Source: Thermoplasmatota archaeon
Lineage (GTDB): Archaea > Thermoplasmatota > E2 > JACPAO01 > JAHFTW01
DNA: 27,463 nt
Assembly: GCA_028289805.1 (NCBI GenBank)
Contig: JANQNI010000073.1
Span: forward strand, 1-27,463
Direction: 5' to 3'
Under the pieces are notes generated by a model. The model saw only the letters and a list, made by a program, of their open reading frames with translations. It was not told where the DNA came from and did no database searches. Below, one piece after another: positions 1-8,018 of this stretch; position 1 is the first letter of the stretch; each line of letters opens with the position of its first letter. A program made the translations under genes and the position numbers.

Positions 1-1
1 G

Positions 2-157
2 GCCGGACGCTACGGGCCCTACGTCAAGCACGACAAGACCAACGCCAGCCTCCCCAAGGACATGGACCCCGAGTCCGTCACCCTGGAGGTTGCCGTCGAG
101 CTCATCGCCCAGAAGAAGGCCAAGGGCCCCGCCCGCCGCGGCCGCAAGCGCAGCTAG
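2..157 (+). CDS. topA: DNA topoisomerase I (type IA), C-terminal end, partial
   Basis: Only the last 51 codons are inside the window; the gene starts upstream. The fragment begins with GRYGPYVKH, continues with NASLPKD and PESVTLEVAVELI, and ends in a basic tail (KKAKGPARRGRKRS). This is the typical order of the repeated C-terminal DNA-binding module of bacterial-type topoisomerase I, which relaxes negatively supercoiled DNA. The catalytic tyrosine domain lies outside the window, so activity cannot be judged. The stop is TAG. The family call rests on motif recognition in a short fragment and is fairly secure. Confidence 0.8.
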   Translation, partial: AGRYGPYVKHDKTNASLPKDMDPESVTLEVAVELIAQKKAKGPARRGRKRS

Positions 158-211
158 GCTCCGCGCCGATGCCCCCGCCCGCGAAACGATCGCGCTTCTC
201 GACCAATCCCG

Positions 212-218
212 TAAAAAG
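212..218 (+). promoter_or_regulatory. TATA-like box before the AI-2E family gene
   Basis: TAAAAAG is the only clear A/T-rich run in the 85 bases between topA and the next gene. Its centre lies about 28 bases before the TTG at 243. That is the spacing expected if transcription starts at or next to the start codon, giving a leaderless mRNA. No Shine-Dalgarno sequence is seen before that TTG, which fits. Confidence 0.4.
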
Positions 219-242
219 CCACGCGGGGAGTGTCGGTCCCGG

Positions 243-1310
243 TTGACCCTCAGCAAGCGGAAGCTCAGCCCCTGGTTCCTCTTCGGCCTCCTCCTGGTCA
301 TCGGGTGGGCGAGCCTCCGCATCGTGCGGGTCTTCCTCGACTACGCCCTCGTCGGCATCTTCCTCGCCTACCTCACCTACCCCGGCTACGCCTGGATGGT
401 CACCCGCGTCAAGCACCGACCCTCCGCGAGCTTCCTGATGCTCGGCCTCGTCGTCGCGGCCGTCGTCATCCCTGGAGCCTTCCTCGTCAGCGAACTGGTG
501 CGCGAGATCACTCAGCTCACCGCCACCCTCAGCGCCACCAACCTCGTCGCCATCCTCGACGAACTGCAACGGCAGGTCAACCAGTTCGTCGGCGGCGACC
601 CCGACACCGTCGTCGGCGACTACGACCTCGTCGAACTGGCCGTCCCCGCCGTGCGCACCTTCCTCACCGACCTCGTCGCCGACCTCCCCAGCCAACTCGC
701 CTTCGCCCTCGTCGGCATCTTCGTCCTCCTGTACGTCATGTACTACGTCTACATCGACGGCGCCCGCTTCGTCCGCTTCGTCCAGGAGCTGCTGCCGATG
801 CAGGAGGCCCACCGCGACCTCCTGTTCCACGAGACCGGCGTCGTCGTCAAGGCCGTCATGTACGGCCAGGTCCTCACCGCCCTCATCCAGGCCGTCATCG
901 CCGGCGTCGGCTTCGTCATCTTCGGCGTCCCGAGCGTCGTCCTGCTCTCCCTGGCCACCTTCGTCCTGGCCCTCCTGCCTGTCGTGGGCCCGCCGCTCAT
1001 CTGGGTCCCCGCCGGACTGATGCTGATCTTCGTCAAGGGCCAGACCTTCGCCGGGATAGGCCTCATCGTCTACTCCGTGGTGCTCGTCAGCAGCCTCGAC
1101 AACATCATCCGCCCCAAGCTCATCGGCTCCCGGGCGCGCGTCCACCCCGTCGTCGTGCTGCTGGGCGTCCTCGGCGGCATCGTCATCTTCGGCATGAGCG
1201 GCCTCATCCTTGGGCCCCTCGTCCTGTCCATCTTCGTGACCCTCCTGGAGGTCTACCGCAAGGAGTTCGCCCAGAAGATGGAGGACGACGGACCCTTCTG
1301 GCGGTCGTAG
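243..1310 (+). CDS. AI-2E family / PerM-like membrane transporter
   Basis: A 355-residue polytopic membrane protein, the usual length for the AI-2E (UPF0118/PerM) family. Two hydrophobic segments lie near the N-terminus (SPWFLFGLLLVIGWASL and the next), followed by a soluble stretch with ELVREITQL and LQRQVNQFV, then a membrane bundle. The late region has the family-like PVVGPPLIWVPAGLMLI, a DNIIRPKLIGSRARVHPVVVLLGVLGG stretch (positions 1098-1178) and a final GPLVLSIFVTLLEVY. Family members export small molecules or ions, but substrates are poorly defined and none can be inferred here. I chose the TTG at 243 because the frame remains open further upstream only across the topA tail, and because a TATA-like box sits at the right distance. 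There is no obvious functional link to its neighbours. Confidence 0.78.
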   Translation: MTLSKRKLSPWFLFGLLLVIGWASLRIVRVFLDYALVGIFLAYLTYPGYAWMVTRVKHRPSASFLMLGLVVAAVVIPGAFLVSELVREITQLTATLSATNLVAILDELQRQVNQFVGGDPDTVVGDYDLVELAVPAVRTFLTDLVADLPSQLAFALVGIFVLLYVMYYVYIDGARFVRFVQELLPMQEAHRDLLFHETGVVVKAVMYGQVLTALIQAVIAGVGFVIFGVPSVVLLSLATFVLALLPVVGPPLIWVPAGLMLIFVKGQTFAGIGLIVYSVVLVSSLDNIIRPKLIGSRARVHPVVVLLGVLGGIVIFGMSGLILGPLVLSIFVTLLEVYRKEFAQKMEDDGPFWRS

Positions 1311-1340
1311 GTTCCACAGGAAGGCGTCGGGTCAAACCAT

Positions 1341-1359
1341 AGATTCTTGGGATGAATCT
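1341..1359. repeat. Small inverted repeat after the AI-2E family gene
   Basis: AGATTC and GAATCT are perfect 6-base inverted arms separated by 7 bases, lying 30 bases after the stop codon in the gap before the tRNA gene. There is no following T-run, so a terminator role is only possible. The rest of the 1311-1439 gap shows nothing else I can name. Confidence 0.25.
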
Positions 1360-1439
1360 CAAACCCGTTTCCCGCCCATTGGACGGGGTCGGGGGGCAAG
1401 GGGGCGCACGCCGACGATGGCGGTGTGCGTGGTGAAGAG

Positions 1440-1510
1440 TGCAGGATACGGGATTTGAACCCGTGCTGGCGGCTTGGAAGGCCGAAGTCATACCCCTAGA
1501 CCAATCCTGC
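1440..1510 (-). tRNA. tRNA-Gly (anticodon UCC)
   Basis: Read on the minus strand, the acceptor arms GCAGGAT and ATCCTGC pair fully, followed by discriminator A at 1440. The D arm is GTCT-AGGGGTA-TGAC. The anticodon arm is TCGGC-CTTCCAA-GCCGC with TCC as anticodon. The T arm ACGGG-TTCAAAT-CCCGT pairs in all five positions. The variable loop is 4 bases. CCA is not encoded and there is no intron in the anticodon loop. The first anticodon-stem pair (27-43) would be T-C, a mismatch. A GTTAAGA box on the minus strand at 1548-1554 lies about 40 bases upstream and may be its TATA element. Confidence 0.93.
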
Positions 1511-1557
1511 ATGATGGGCGAGTGCAGGGCCGCCGACTGACCCCCACTTCTTAACCG

Positions 1558-2604
1558 CTACACTTCCCAGCGCGCCACCCGGAACGCCTCCCCCATCGCC
1601 GTCGGCAGCAGCAACTGCCGCAGCCGCAGGTACGCGGACGCCCCCTCCACCGTGGACCGGTCGATGCGGTTGAGGGCCTCCAACGCCCCGTGGCGCATCA
1701 GGAACGCCTCCTGGGACTCCTCGAACGCCAGCCGGAGCCCCGCCGCCTCCGCCCACGCCCGCGCCTGCGCGAAGTCGACGCTGGCCGTGATGTCCTGCTC
1801 CCCCGGCTCCAGCCAGGGATCCAGGCCGTGCCGGTGGCTGCGGAAGGTCCGCACGGTGCCGTCGCGGTCGCGGCGCCAGACGTGGTCTCCCCCGTAGTCC
1901 ACCACGAGCACGCCGCCGGCACGCAGTCGGGCGGCGACCGTCTCCAGCCACGCCTTCGCCGCGTGCATCACCGCGACGCGGCGGCCGGTGGGGACGCCGT
2001 CGGGGGCGAGGGCGGCCTCGTCCGGCGCCGGCCCACGCAGGAGCGCGAAGCCGCCGTCCTCCAGGCCGACGTGGAGTCCCCGCCAGCCGTCGTCGTGGCG
2101 TTCCAGCCACCAGAACGGCAGGGCGTCCAGGAACTCGTGGGCCACCACGAAGCCGGAGGTCCCCGCGGTCGGGAGTCCGTCCGTCCACGCGACGCGCTCG
2201 TCGGCGCCGGCCCGCTGGGCGTCCCGGTGCGTGGGGCTCGCCTCGACGTGCAGCCACCGCACCGCGGCGGCCAACTCCGGGTGGTCCTCGTCCAGGTGCG
2301 CCAGGGCGTCGCGGGCGAGGTCTCCCTCCCCGCCGCCGAACTCGTAGACGGGAAACGGCGCCGGGCGCCCGAGGCGCTCCCAGCACGCGGCCGCCTCCTC
2401 GGCGACGCAGTGGGCCAGGAACGGGTGCAGGGTGGGGCTGGTGGCGAAGTCGGCGTCGTCGCCGGGGCCGGTCTTGCGGCCGGGGCGCGTGTAGTACCCC
2501 CCGTCGGGGTCGTACAGGGCCGCCTCCATCCATGTGGGCCAGGGGAGGGGGCCCTCCCGTTCGATGCGGGCGCGGAGGCGGTCGGGGATGGCGGGGGCTG
2601 CCAC
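1558..2604 (-). CDS. MidA/NDUFAF7-like SAM-dependent methyltransferase
   Basis: A 348-residue protein of the COG1565 (MidA / NDUFAF7) type. The N-terminal signature is present: YDPDGGYYTR (about 31-40) and DADFATSPTLHPFLA (about 50-64), matching the GYY...GDF.TSPE region of the family. A glycine-rich SAM-binding loop EFGGGEGDLARD lies at about 88-99. VLVVDYGG and a C-terminal helical part follow. In mammals NDUFAF7 dimethylates an arginine of complex I subunit NDUFS2 (the NuoD homologue) during assembly; MidA in Dictyostelium is also needed for complex I. Here the gene lies 5.4 kb from a complete nuo operon, which suggests a similar job, but this is inference. The start is GTG; the coding sequence begins VAAPAIPDRLRARI. 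It is divergent from the secreted metalloprotease, with 173 bases between the starts. Confidence 0.8.
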   Translation of the reverse strand: MAAPAIPDRLRARIEREGPLPWPTWMEAALYDPDGGYYTRPGRKTGPGDDADFATSPTLHPFLAHCVAEEAAACWERLGRPAPFPVYEFGGGEGDLARDALAHLDEDHPELAAAVRWLHVEASPTHRDAQRAGADERVAWTDGLPTAGTSGFVVAHEFLDALPFWWLERHDDGWRGLHVGLEDGGFALLRGPAPDEAALAPDGVPTGRRVAVMHAAKAWLETVAARLRAGGVLVVDYGGDHVWRRDRDGTVRTFRSHRHGLDPWLEPGEQDITASVDFAQARAWAEAAGLRLAFEESQEAFLMRHGALEALNRIDRSTVEGASAYLRLRQLLLPTAMGEAFRVARWEV

Positions 2605-2693
2605 AGGGTCTGCCAGGTTGGTGGCGTGATGAGCGTTTGCTCACCCCACAAGCGCGAGCGGTTTACAAACACTCTGATAGCCCCGAAATCTAC

Positions 2694-2737
2694 ATAGGGA
2701 TTTTTGCAAAAATAGCAATAGGGATTGTTGCAAAAAT
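2694..2737. promoter_or_regulatory. Two tandem palindromic sites, candidate operators
   Basis: A 24-base unit occurs twice in a row. The first copy starts with ATAGGGA (2694) and contains the perfect 14-base palindrome ATTTTTGCAAAAAT (2700-2713). The second starts with ATAGGGA (2718) and contains ATTGTTGCAAAAAT (2724-2737), one change from the first. They sit in an A/T-rich island between two divergent genes and end 12 bases before the TATA box of the metalloprotease. This arrangement is typical of binding sites for a dimeric regulator acting on that promoter. The regulator is unknown. Confidence 0.6.
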
Positions 2738-2749
2738 CATAGCGGTCGA

Positions 2750-2756
2750 CTATATC
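2750..2756 (+). promoter_or_regulatory. TATA box of the metalloprotease gene
   Basis: CTATATC is centred 25 bases before the ATG at 2778, placing the transcription start at or next to the start codon (leaderless). No Shine-Dalgarno sequence is present before the ATG. A second A/T run, AATTTATT (about 2762-2769), is too close to the ATG to act as the TATA box for this start. Confidence 0.55.
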
Positions 2757-2777
2757 GTAGCAATTTATTCCGCCTCC

Positions 2778-5700
2778 ATGGCCGAGGAGAAAATCCCCCG
2801 TTTGCTGGCATTCCGCGATTTGAGGGCCGGCGCTGCCGCTGCCATGTTCATCTTCCTCGCGTTCTCCGGGGTTGTCACCGCAGACGAACTGAATGGCTCA
2901 AACTACATCTACGGAGCAAATGATTATGTCTACATTTACTCCCAGGACCAAAGCAACGAGCATGCAATCGGCCAGAAGCTCAAGGTCGTGGATCACGGAT
3001 TCGACGTGGCCAAAGCCCATCACATCGCGCCTTTGATGTCGCGCACATCTTCTACCACCAGCGGCAACGTCTGCCTCGAGTTCGGTCAGCCCGGAAGCGT
3101 CCTCCAGAGCGAGTGTCGCCCCGTCACGGACGTCCCCACGTCTCCGGGCTGGCTCGACTTCTATTTCACGCCCCTCGTGAGCGTCACGCCGGGCGGTATC
3201 TACGAGTATTACGTCTACTATACCGGCACCTGCACAACCTGCGTGCGTGGGTATTATGCTACCACCAATGAGTACCTGCCTGGCGAGGGCAACAATGCCG
3301 TCCGACTCAGCAAGACCAGTCCCACCCAGGCCTACATCCACCCTGGCCAGGACTCCACGTTCCTGTTCTTCATCGCCCACTCTCCCATCACCGTCACCGA
3401 CTCGGCCACCAACATCGACCACGACAGTGCCACCCTGCGCGGCCGCAACACGGACGACGCGGACTACTACACGACCATCTACTTCGAATGGGGCACCACC
3501 AGCTCCTATGGCTCCACCACCGACTCCGTGCATTGCCCTGAGAGTACCACCGTTGCTTGCACGCGCAACATCTCGGGACTACAGTCCAGCACCACCTACC
3601 ACTACCGAATCTGCGGCAACAACGGCATAGGCACGCAGTGCGGGAGCAATCGGATGTTCACCACCGACCCCGCGCCCAACAACCCGCCCACTTCCATGTC
3701 TCCTGTCAGCCCCAGCGACGGGGCCACCGGGGTCTCCACCGGAACCTCAGTCTCCTGGGCCGGCGGCGACGACCCCGACGGTGTTACCTACGACGTCTTC
3801 ATACGGCCCGATGGCGGCAGCGACCGGCTTGCGTGCGACGGCACCGGTGCCAAAAGCTGTCCCAGCGCCGAACTGAACCTGCAACCCGGCACTACCTACA
3901 ACTGGTACGTGATTGCCCGCGACGGTCCCGGCGCGACCACGCGGGGTCCCTCCGGTAGCAACTATTGGAGCTTCACCACCAGCGGCTGTGATGCGTCCAA
4001 GGTCGTCCTGTGGCAGGCGGCCAACCAATCTGGTGGCTGCCGCTCCATCGACGCCGACGACGGGGACTTCCTCGGGGACACCTTCGACAACGGCGCCAGC
4101 CTCAACGACGCCGTCAGCTCCATCCAGGTGCCCTCAGGCCAAACCGCCATCCTATACGAACACAGCGCCTTCAGGGGCCAGTTGCATATCGTGGCCGCTT
4201 CCGATCCCAACTTGGACAACGACGGCTTCAACGACCGTGCCAGTAGCCTGCGCATCGTCCCGTGTGCTGGCGACGCCCCCGTCGTCCTGTTCTACGACCA
4301 CAACTACGAAGGCGGCTGCCTAGCGCTTCACGGGGACGACTCGGATTTCACCGACAACGTCTTCAGCAACGGCGCGGGCGTCAACGACGCCATCTCCAGC
4401 ATTTGGGTCCGTGACGGCTACCAGGCCACCCTGTTCCAGCACAACAACTACGGCGGCATCGCCCACACCACGTTGGGCAACGACAAGTCGCTCGTTGGCG
4501 AGGGCTTCAACGACCATGCATCAAGCATCCGCATCGAACTGCCCTCGCAGGCCCCTGCCAACGATCTGCACGCCCGCCCCGCCATCTTGGGTGAGGTGTA
4601 CGCGTACCATGCAGAGCAGTCCACTGTGGGTGCCACCACCCAGGGTGGCGAACAGACCGCCTGCAACAGTGCGACCCTCGGCGCTTCCGTCTGGTACAAG
4701 TTCACCGCCGTCACGAGCGGCACGGCCCGCATCACCACGTGGGGTTCCGACTTCGACACCGTCCTGGCGGCGTACGCTGGCACCGGCCTCGGTTCTACGC
4801 AGGTCGACTGCAACGACGACTCCGCAGGCACCACCCAGTCCGAACTCAATTTCCAGTGCGTCGCCGGCCAAGAGTACCGCATCCAGGTCGGTGGATACAA
4901 CGGGGCATCCGGCAACCTGGTCTTCCACATGACGGGTTGCATGGACTTCCGCGACGACCCCTTCGTCGCCACGCCGCGGCAGCCGTTTTGCGTCTCGAGC
5001 GACAACGAACCTCGCTTTGAGGTCGTCTACGCGTACGCCAACGATGCCCCGGACCTGTATGATCAACGCGTCGGTCGCATCCGCGAGATGATCCAAGAGG
5101 CCAATGGATTCTTGCACCAGGATGCCTCCACTCGAGATGGGCGCACCGTGGATTACCGCATCGGCTGCACCGGCGGTGTCATCGACGTCTTGAAGGTCGC
5201 CGTGGACATTCCCTCCAATGGCGACCTCCTCGGTGCTCTGCGCAACCACCCGAGTGGATTCAACGGCCCGAACGCCAAGTACTTGGTCTGGTTCGAGAAG
5301 AACCGAGAGTGTGGGTTCGGCTATGCCGAAACGGATCACGCGGGTAGCCCGTCGCCTGGGGATCTCCGAATGTTCTCTCCCGGCAATCCGTATGCCACCG
5401 CGCGTAGCTGGGCCGTCGTCGAATGCGACGACTCCTCTCACGGCGTCGCCGTGATGATGCACGAAGCCGGACATGCCATGGGTGCCGTCCACGACGATGC
5501 TCCCGACTCCGACGGTGCCGGTCACTGCACGGACAACCGAAGCATGCTGTGTGACAATGACAATCCCAACACAGGTGGATTCGCTTGCGCAGATCTGCAC
5601 TATGACTGCGGATTCGATTCGTACTTCGACCCCAACCCGGTACCTGATGAATGGCTCTTTGACAACTGGAATCAGGGCCACCCCTACAACGGATTCCTCC

Positions 5701-7829
5701 AATTCAACGCGGGCCCTGGCAACGACGCCTTCGACGCCCGTACGACCGTCTCGGCCCCCTACAGCCAGAGTCTGAGCACCCAGTTTGCCACGCACGAACA
5801 GGGCGAGCCCCAGCCCTCCTGCGCAAAACTGTCCAATACCGTCTGGTACCGGTTCACGCCCGATGCCAGCGGCACGGCGACGGTTTCCACAAGCGGGTCG
5901 AACTTCAACACGGTCGTCGCCGCTTACACGGGTTCCGGTATCGGGTCCTTGAGCCAGGTCGCCTGCGACGACGACGGCGGTTCGGGCACGACCAGTTCGA
6001 CCTCGTTCCCCGTGACTGCGGGGATTTCGTACGCTATCCAGGTCGGTGGTTTCGAAAACGCCCTCGGAGTCCTCCAGGTGCAGGTGTCGTGCAGCCCCCA
6101 CGATTGCAACACAGTCAACCAGGCACCCGACCAACCCTCCTTGTCCTGCACGCCCGACCCGAGCCAGGCCGGACAGACCGTAACGTGTACCTTCAAGAGC
6201 ATGGATGCTGACTCCAGCGGAGTTTACTACACCGTGAATTGGGGCGACGGCTCCTCCACCCGCGTACCGTCCAGCGGTACGGTAACCCCCAACACGGACC
6301 GGAGCGCGGACCATTCCTACTCGCTGGCTGGCACATACACGGTTTCGGTGACCGCCACGGACAACGGTGTCCCTGCCCAGACCTCGGCGGCAGCTACCCA
6401 CACCCAGGACGTGCAACTGGTCGTCAACCAGGCTCCCGGTGCCCCCAGCCTGTCATGCAGCCCCGACCCCAGCCTCACAGGCCAGATGGTCTCGTGCAGC
6501 TTCAGCAGCATGGACACGGACTCCACGGGCGTTTACTACGTCGTGGACTGGGGGGATGGCTCAGCCACGGCGCGCGTCCCATCTAGCGGCACCGCGATTC
6601 CCGGCACCAGTCGCTCCGCCAGCCACACCTACTCCACGGCCGGCGGATACACCATCAGCGTATATGCCACGGACAACGGTTCTCCCGCTGAGTCCTCTGC
6701 CGCCACCACGGAGGCCCAGACTGTCAACCAGGCCCCCGTCCCCATGCCGTACTCCATCGGATTCGACACGGGCAGTGCCACGGATTGGACCCTATCGGGC
6801 CTCTGGCACCCCACCACCTGCGTCAAGAACAGCCCGTCCTACAGCCTCGGCTACAACAAGGCCGGCTGTCCCACGGACTTCAACACCGGCTCCCGCACAA
6901 TGGGCGACGCGGTCACGCCACCCATCGTCCTTGGTTCCGGATCCACGCCGCACCTGACCTGGAACAGCTGGCACGAAACAGAGACTGGCGGCGCGTACGA
7001 CAAGAAAATCGTCTCCGTCTCCACCAACGACGGCGCCACGTGGACCCAGGTCTGGCAGGAGACTGGCACCCAGTCCACCTGGAACGCCCGCGACGTGGAC
7101 CTCTCCGCGTACGCCGGGCAGACCATCCGCGTCCGCTTCCAGTTCGACAGCATCGACTCCGCAATCAACACCGGTGACGGCTGGTACGTGGACGATGTAT
7201 CTGTCGCGAACCCGAGCTTCACGGTCCCGGACCCACCCCGCAACGTCGCCGCGGCGGCCGGCCCGGGCGTCGGGCAGATTCGCGTCACCTGGGATGCGCC
7301 CAGCAGCGACGGCGGCAGCGCCATCACCGGCTACAAGGTCTATGTCTCGACTTCGTCCGGCGGGCCGTTCTCCTTGGAGGCCACCGTTGGTTCGTCCACG
7401 TACTCCTACACGGACTCGAACCTTGGCAACGGTGCCACGCGCTATTACCAACTCAGTGCCGTCAACGCCGCCGGCGAAGGTACGAGGAGCAACACGGCCA
7501 GCGCCACCACGTGGACGACGCCCAGTGCTCCACGCCAGTTGGTGGCCGAGGCCGGTTCCGCCCTCGGCGAGGTGGACATCTCCTGGATGCAACCCTCCAG
7601 CACCGGCGGGACGACGCTCTCGTACTACCGCCTGTATCGGGCGACGGACTCCAGTGGGCCGTTCACGCACATCGCAAGTCCGTCCGGAACCTCGTACACG
7701 GACTCGGGTCGCACCTTGGCTACAGCATACTACTATCGCGCCATCGCAGTGAACGTGGTCGGTGCCGGGCCGGTTTCCAACACGGACTGCTCCATGCCCT
7801 ATCCGGAGCCGCCCCTCGGCGCTTGCTAG
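2778..7829 (+). CDS. Large secreted multidomain metalloprotease with beta/gamma-crystallin domains
   Basis: A 1683-residue protein, probably exported: a hydrophobic signal segment at about 17-35 ends in VVTADEL. Domains in order: a beta-rich N-terminal part; two Fn3-like domains (about 200-300 and 300-403); two beta/gamma-crystallin domains (404-495 and 500-589) with four calcium-type motifs (NDAVSS, NDRASS, NDAISS, NDHASS); a PPC-like domain (593-721); a zinc peptidase domain (about 745-975) with HEAGHAMGAVHDD at 895-907 and a possible Met-turn in RSMLC; a second PPC-like domain (978-1105); two PKD domains (about 1114-1215 and 1217-1314; VNWGDGS, VDWGDGS); a MAM/jelly-roll domain (1325-1476, ending GWYVDDVSV); two Fn3 domains to the end. 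The HExxHxxGxxH pattern indicates a metzincin-like enzyme. No C-terminal anchor is seen, so it is likely released or held by its binding domains. Codon use is visibly less G/C-biased at third positions than in the nuo genes, which may reflect transfer or relaxed selection. Substrate is unknown. Confidence 0.88.
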   Translation: MAEEKIPRLLAFRDLRAGAAAAMFIFLAFSGVVTADELNGSNYIYGANDYVYIYSQDQSNEHAIGQKLKVVDHGFDVAKAHHIAPLMSRTSSTTSGNVCLEFGQPGSVLQSECRPVTDVPTSPGWLDFYFTPLVSVTPGGIYEYYVYYTGTCTTCVRGYYATTNEYLPGEGNNAVRLSKTSPTQAYIHPGQDSTFLFFIAHSPITVTDSATNIDHDSATLRGRNTDDADYYTTIYFEWGTTSSYGSTTDSVHCPESTTVACTRNISGLQSSTTYHYRICGNNGIGTQCGSNRMFTTDPAPNNPPTSMSPVSPSDGATGVSTGTSVSWAGGDDPDGVTYDVFIRPDGGSDRLACDGTGAKSCPSAELNLQPGTTYNWYVIARDGPGATTRGPSGSNYWSFTTSGCDASKVVLWQAANQSGGCRSIDADDGDFLGDTFDNGASLNDAVSSIQVPSGQTAILYEHSAFRGQLHIVAASDPNLDNDGFNDRASSLRIVPCAGDAPVVLFYDHNYEGGCLALHGDDSDFTDNVFSNGAGVNDAISSIWVRDGYQATLFQHNNYGGIAHTTLGNDKSLVGEGFNDHASSIRIELPSQAPANDLHARPAILGEVYAYHAEQSTVGATTQGGEQTACNSATLGASVWYKFTAVTSGTARITTWGSDFDTVLAAYAGTGLGSTQVDCNDDSAGTTQSELNFQCVAGQEYRIQVGGYNGASGNLVFHMTGCMDFRDDPFVATPRQPFCVSSDNEPRFEVVYAYANDAPDLYDQRVGRIREMIQEANGFLHQDASTRDGRTVDYRIGCTGGVIDVLKVAVDIPSNGDLLGALRNHPSGFNGPNAKYLVWFEKNRECGFGYAETDHAGSPSPGDLRMFSPGNPYATARSWAVVECDDSSHGVAVMMHEAGHAMGAVHDDAPDSDGAGHCTDNRSMLCDNDNPNTGGFACADLHYDCGFDSYFDPNPVPDEWLFDNWNQGHPYNGFLQFNAGPGNDAFDARTTVSAPYSQSLSTQFATHEQGEPQPSCAKLSNTVWYRFTPDASGTATVSTSGSNFNTVVAAYTGSGIGSLSQVACDDDGGSGTTSSTSFPVTAGISYAIQVGGFENALGVLQVQVSCSPHDCNTVNQAPDQPSLSCTPDPSQAGQTVTCTFKSMDADSSGVYYTVNWGDGSSTRVPSSGTVTPNTDRSADHSYSLAGTYTVSVTATDNGVPAQTSAAATHTQDVQLVVNQAPGAPSLSCSPDPSLTGQMVSCSFSSMDTDSTGVYYVVDWGDGSATARVPSSGTAIPGTSRSASHTYSTAGGYTISVYATDNGSPAESSAATTEAQTVNQAPVPMPYSIGFDTGSATDWTLSGLWHPTTCVKNSPSYSLGYNKAGCPTDFNTGSRTMGDAVTPPIVLGSGSTPHLTWNSWHETETGGAYDKKIVSVSTNDGATWTQVWQETGTQSTWNARDVDLSAYAGQTIRVRFQFDSIDSAINTGDGWYVDDVSVANPSFTVPDPPRNVAAAAGPGVGQIRVTWDAPSSDGGSAITGYKVYVSTSSGGPFSLEATVGSSTYSYTDSNLGNGATRYYQLSAVNAAGEGTRSNTASATTWTTPSAPRQLVAEAGSALGEVDISWMQPSSTGGTTLSYYRLYRATDSSGPFTHIASPSGTSYTDSGRTLATAYYYRAIAVNVVGAGPVSNTDCSMPYPEPPLGAC

Positions 7830-7832
7830 CGG

Positions 7833-7900
7833 CCTTTCGTCCGTTTTTCCTTCCTCGGCACCTCCTTCTCCCCCTCGGTTCCTCCTTTGCCCCCCTTCGT
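7833..7900 (+). terminator. Pyrimidine-rich tract after the metalloprotease
   Basis: The stretch starts 4 bases after the stop codon and is almost entirely C and T, including a run of five T at 7844-7848 and several TTCC and CCTCC blocks. Archaeal transcription often ends in U-rich tracts without a hairpin, so this is a candidate terminator. The remaining bases up to about 7965 show nothing else I can name. Confidence 0.4.
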
Positions 7901-7970
7901 CGAACCAGCCGTTGGATCCGTCCGACGCCGATGTCCATCCACTCGAACCGCCCCTCGCCTCATGGCAACG

Positions 7971-8018
7971 GATATATGTGGTCCCTTCTTGGGCGACCCT
8001 GGACCTGGGGTTTATATA
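7971..8018 (+). promoter_or_regulatory. Candidate promoter boxes of the nuo operon
   Basis: Two TATA-like boxes occur: GATATATG at 7971-7978 and TTTATATA at 8011-8018. The first would place the transcript start near 8001 and give a leader of about 17 bases before the ATG at 8018. The second is the better match to an archaeal TATA box but overlaps that ATG. If it is used, the first in-frame start would be the TTG at 8048. The sequence alone does not settle which is used. Confidence 0.4.

Noticed and set aside
2700..2713. The palindrome as a transcription terminator
   Set aside because: No gene ends into it from either side; it lies between two divergent starts, so a regulator site fits better.
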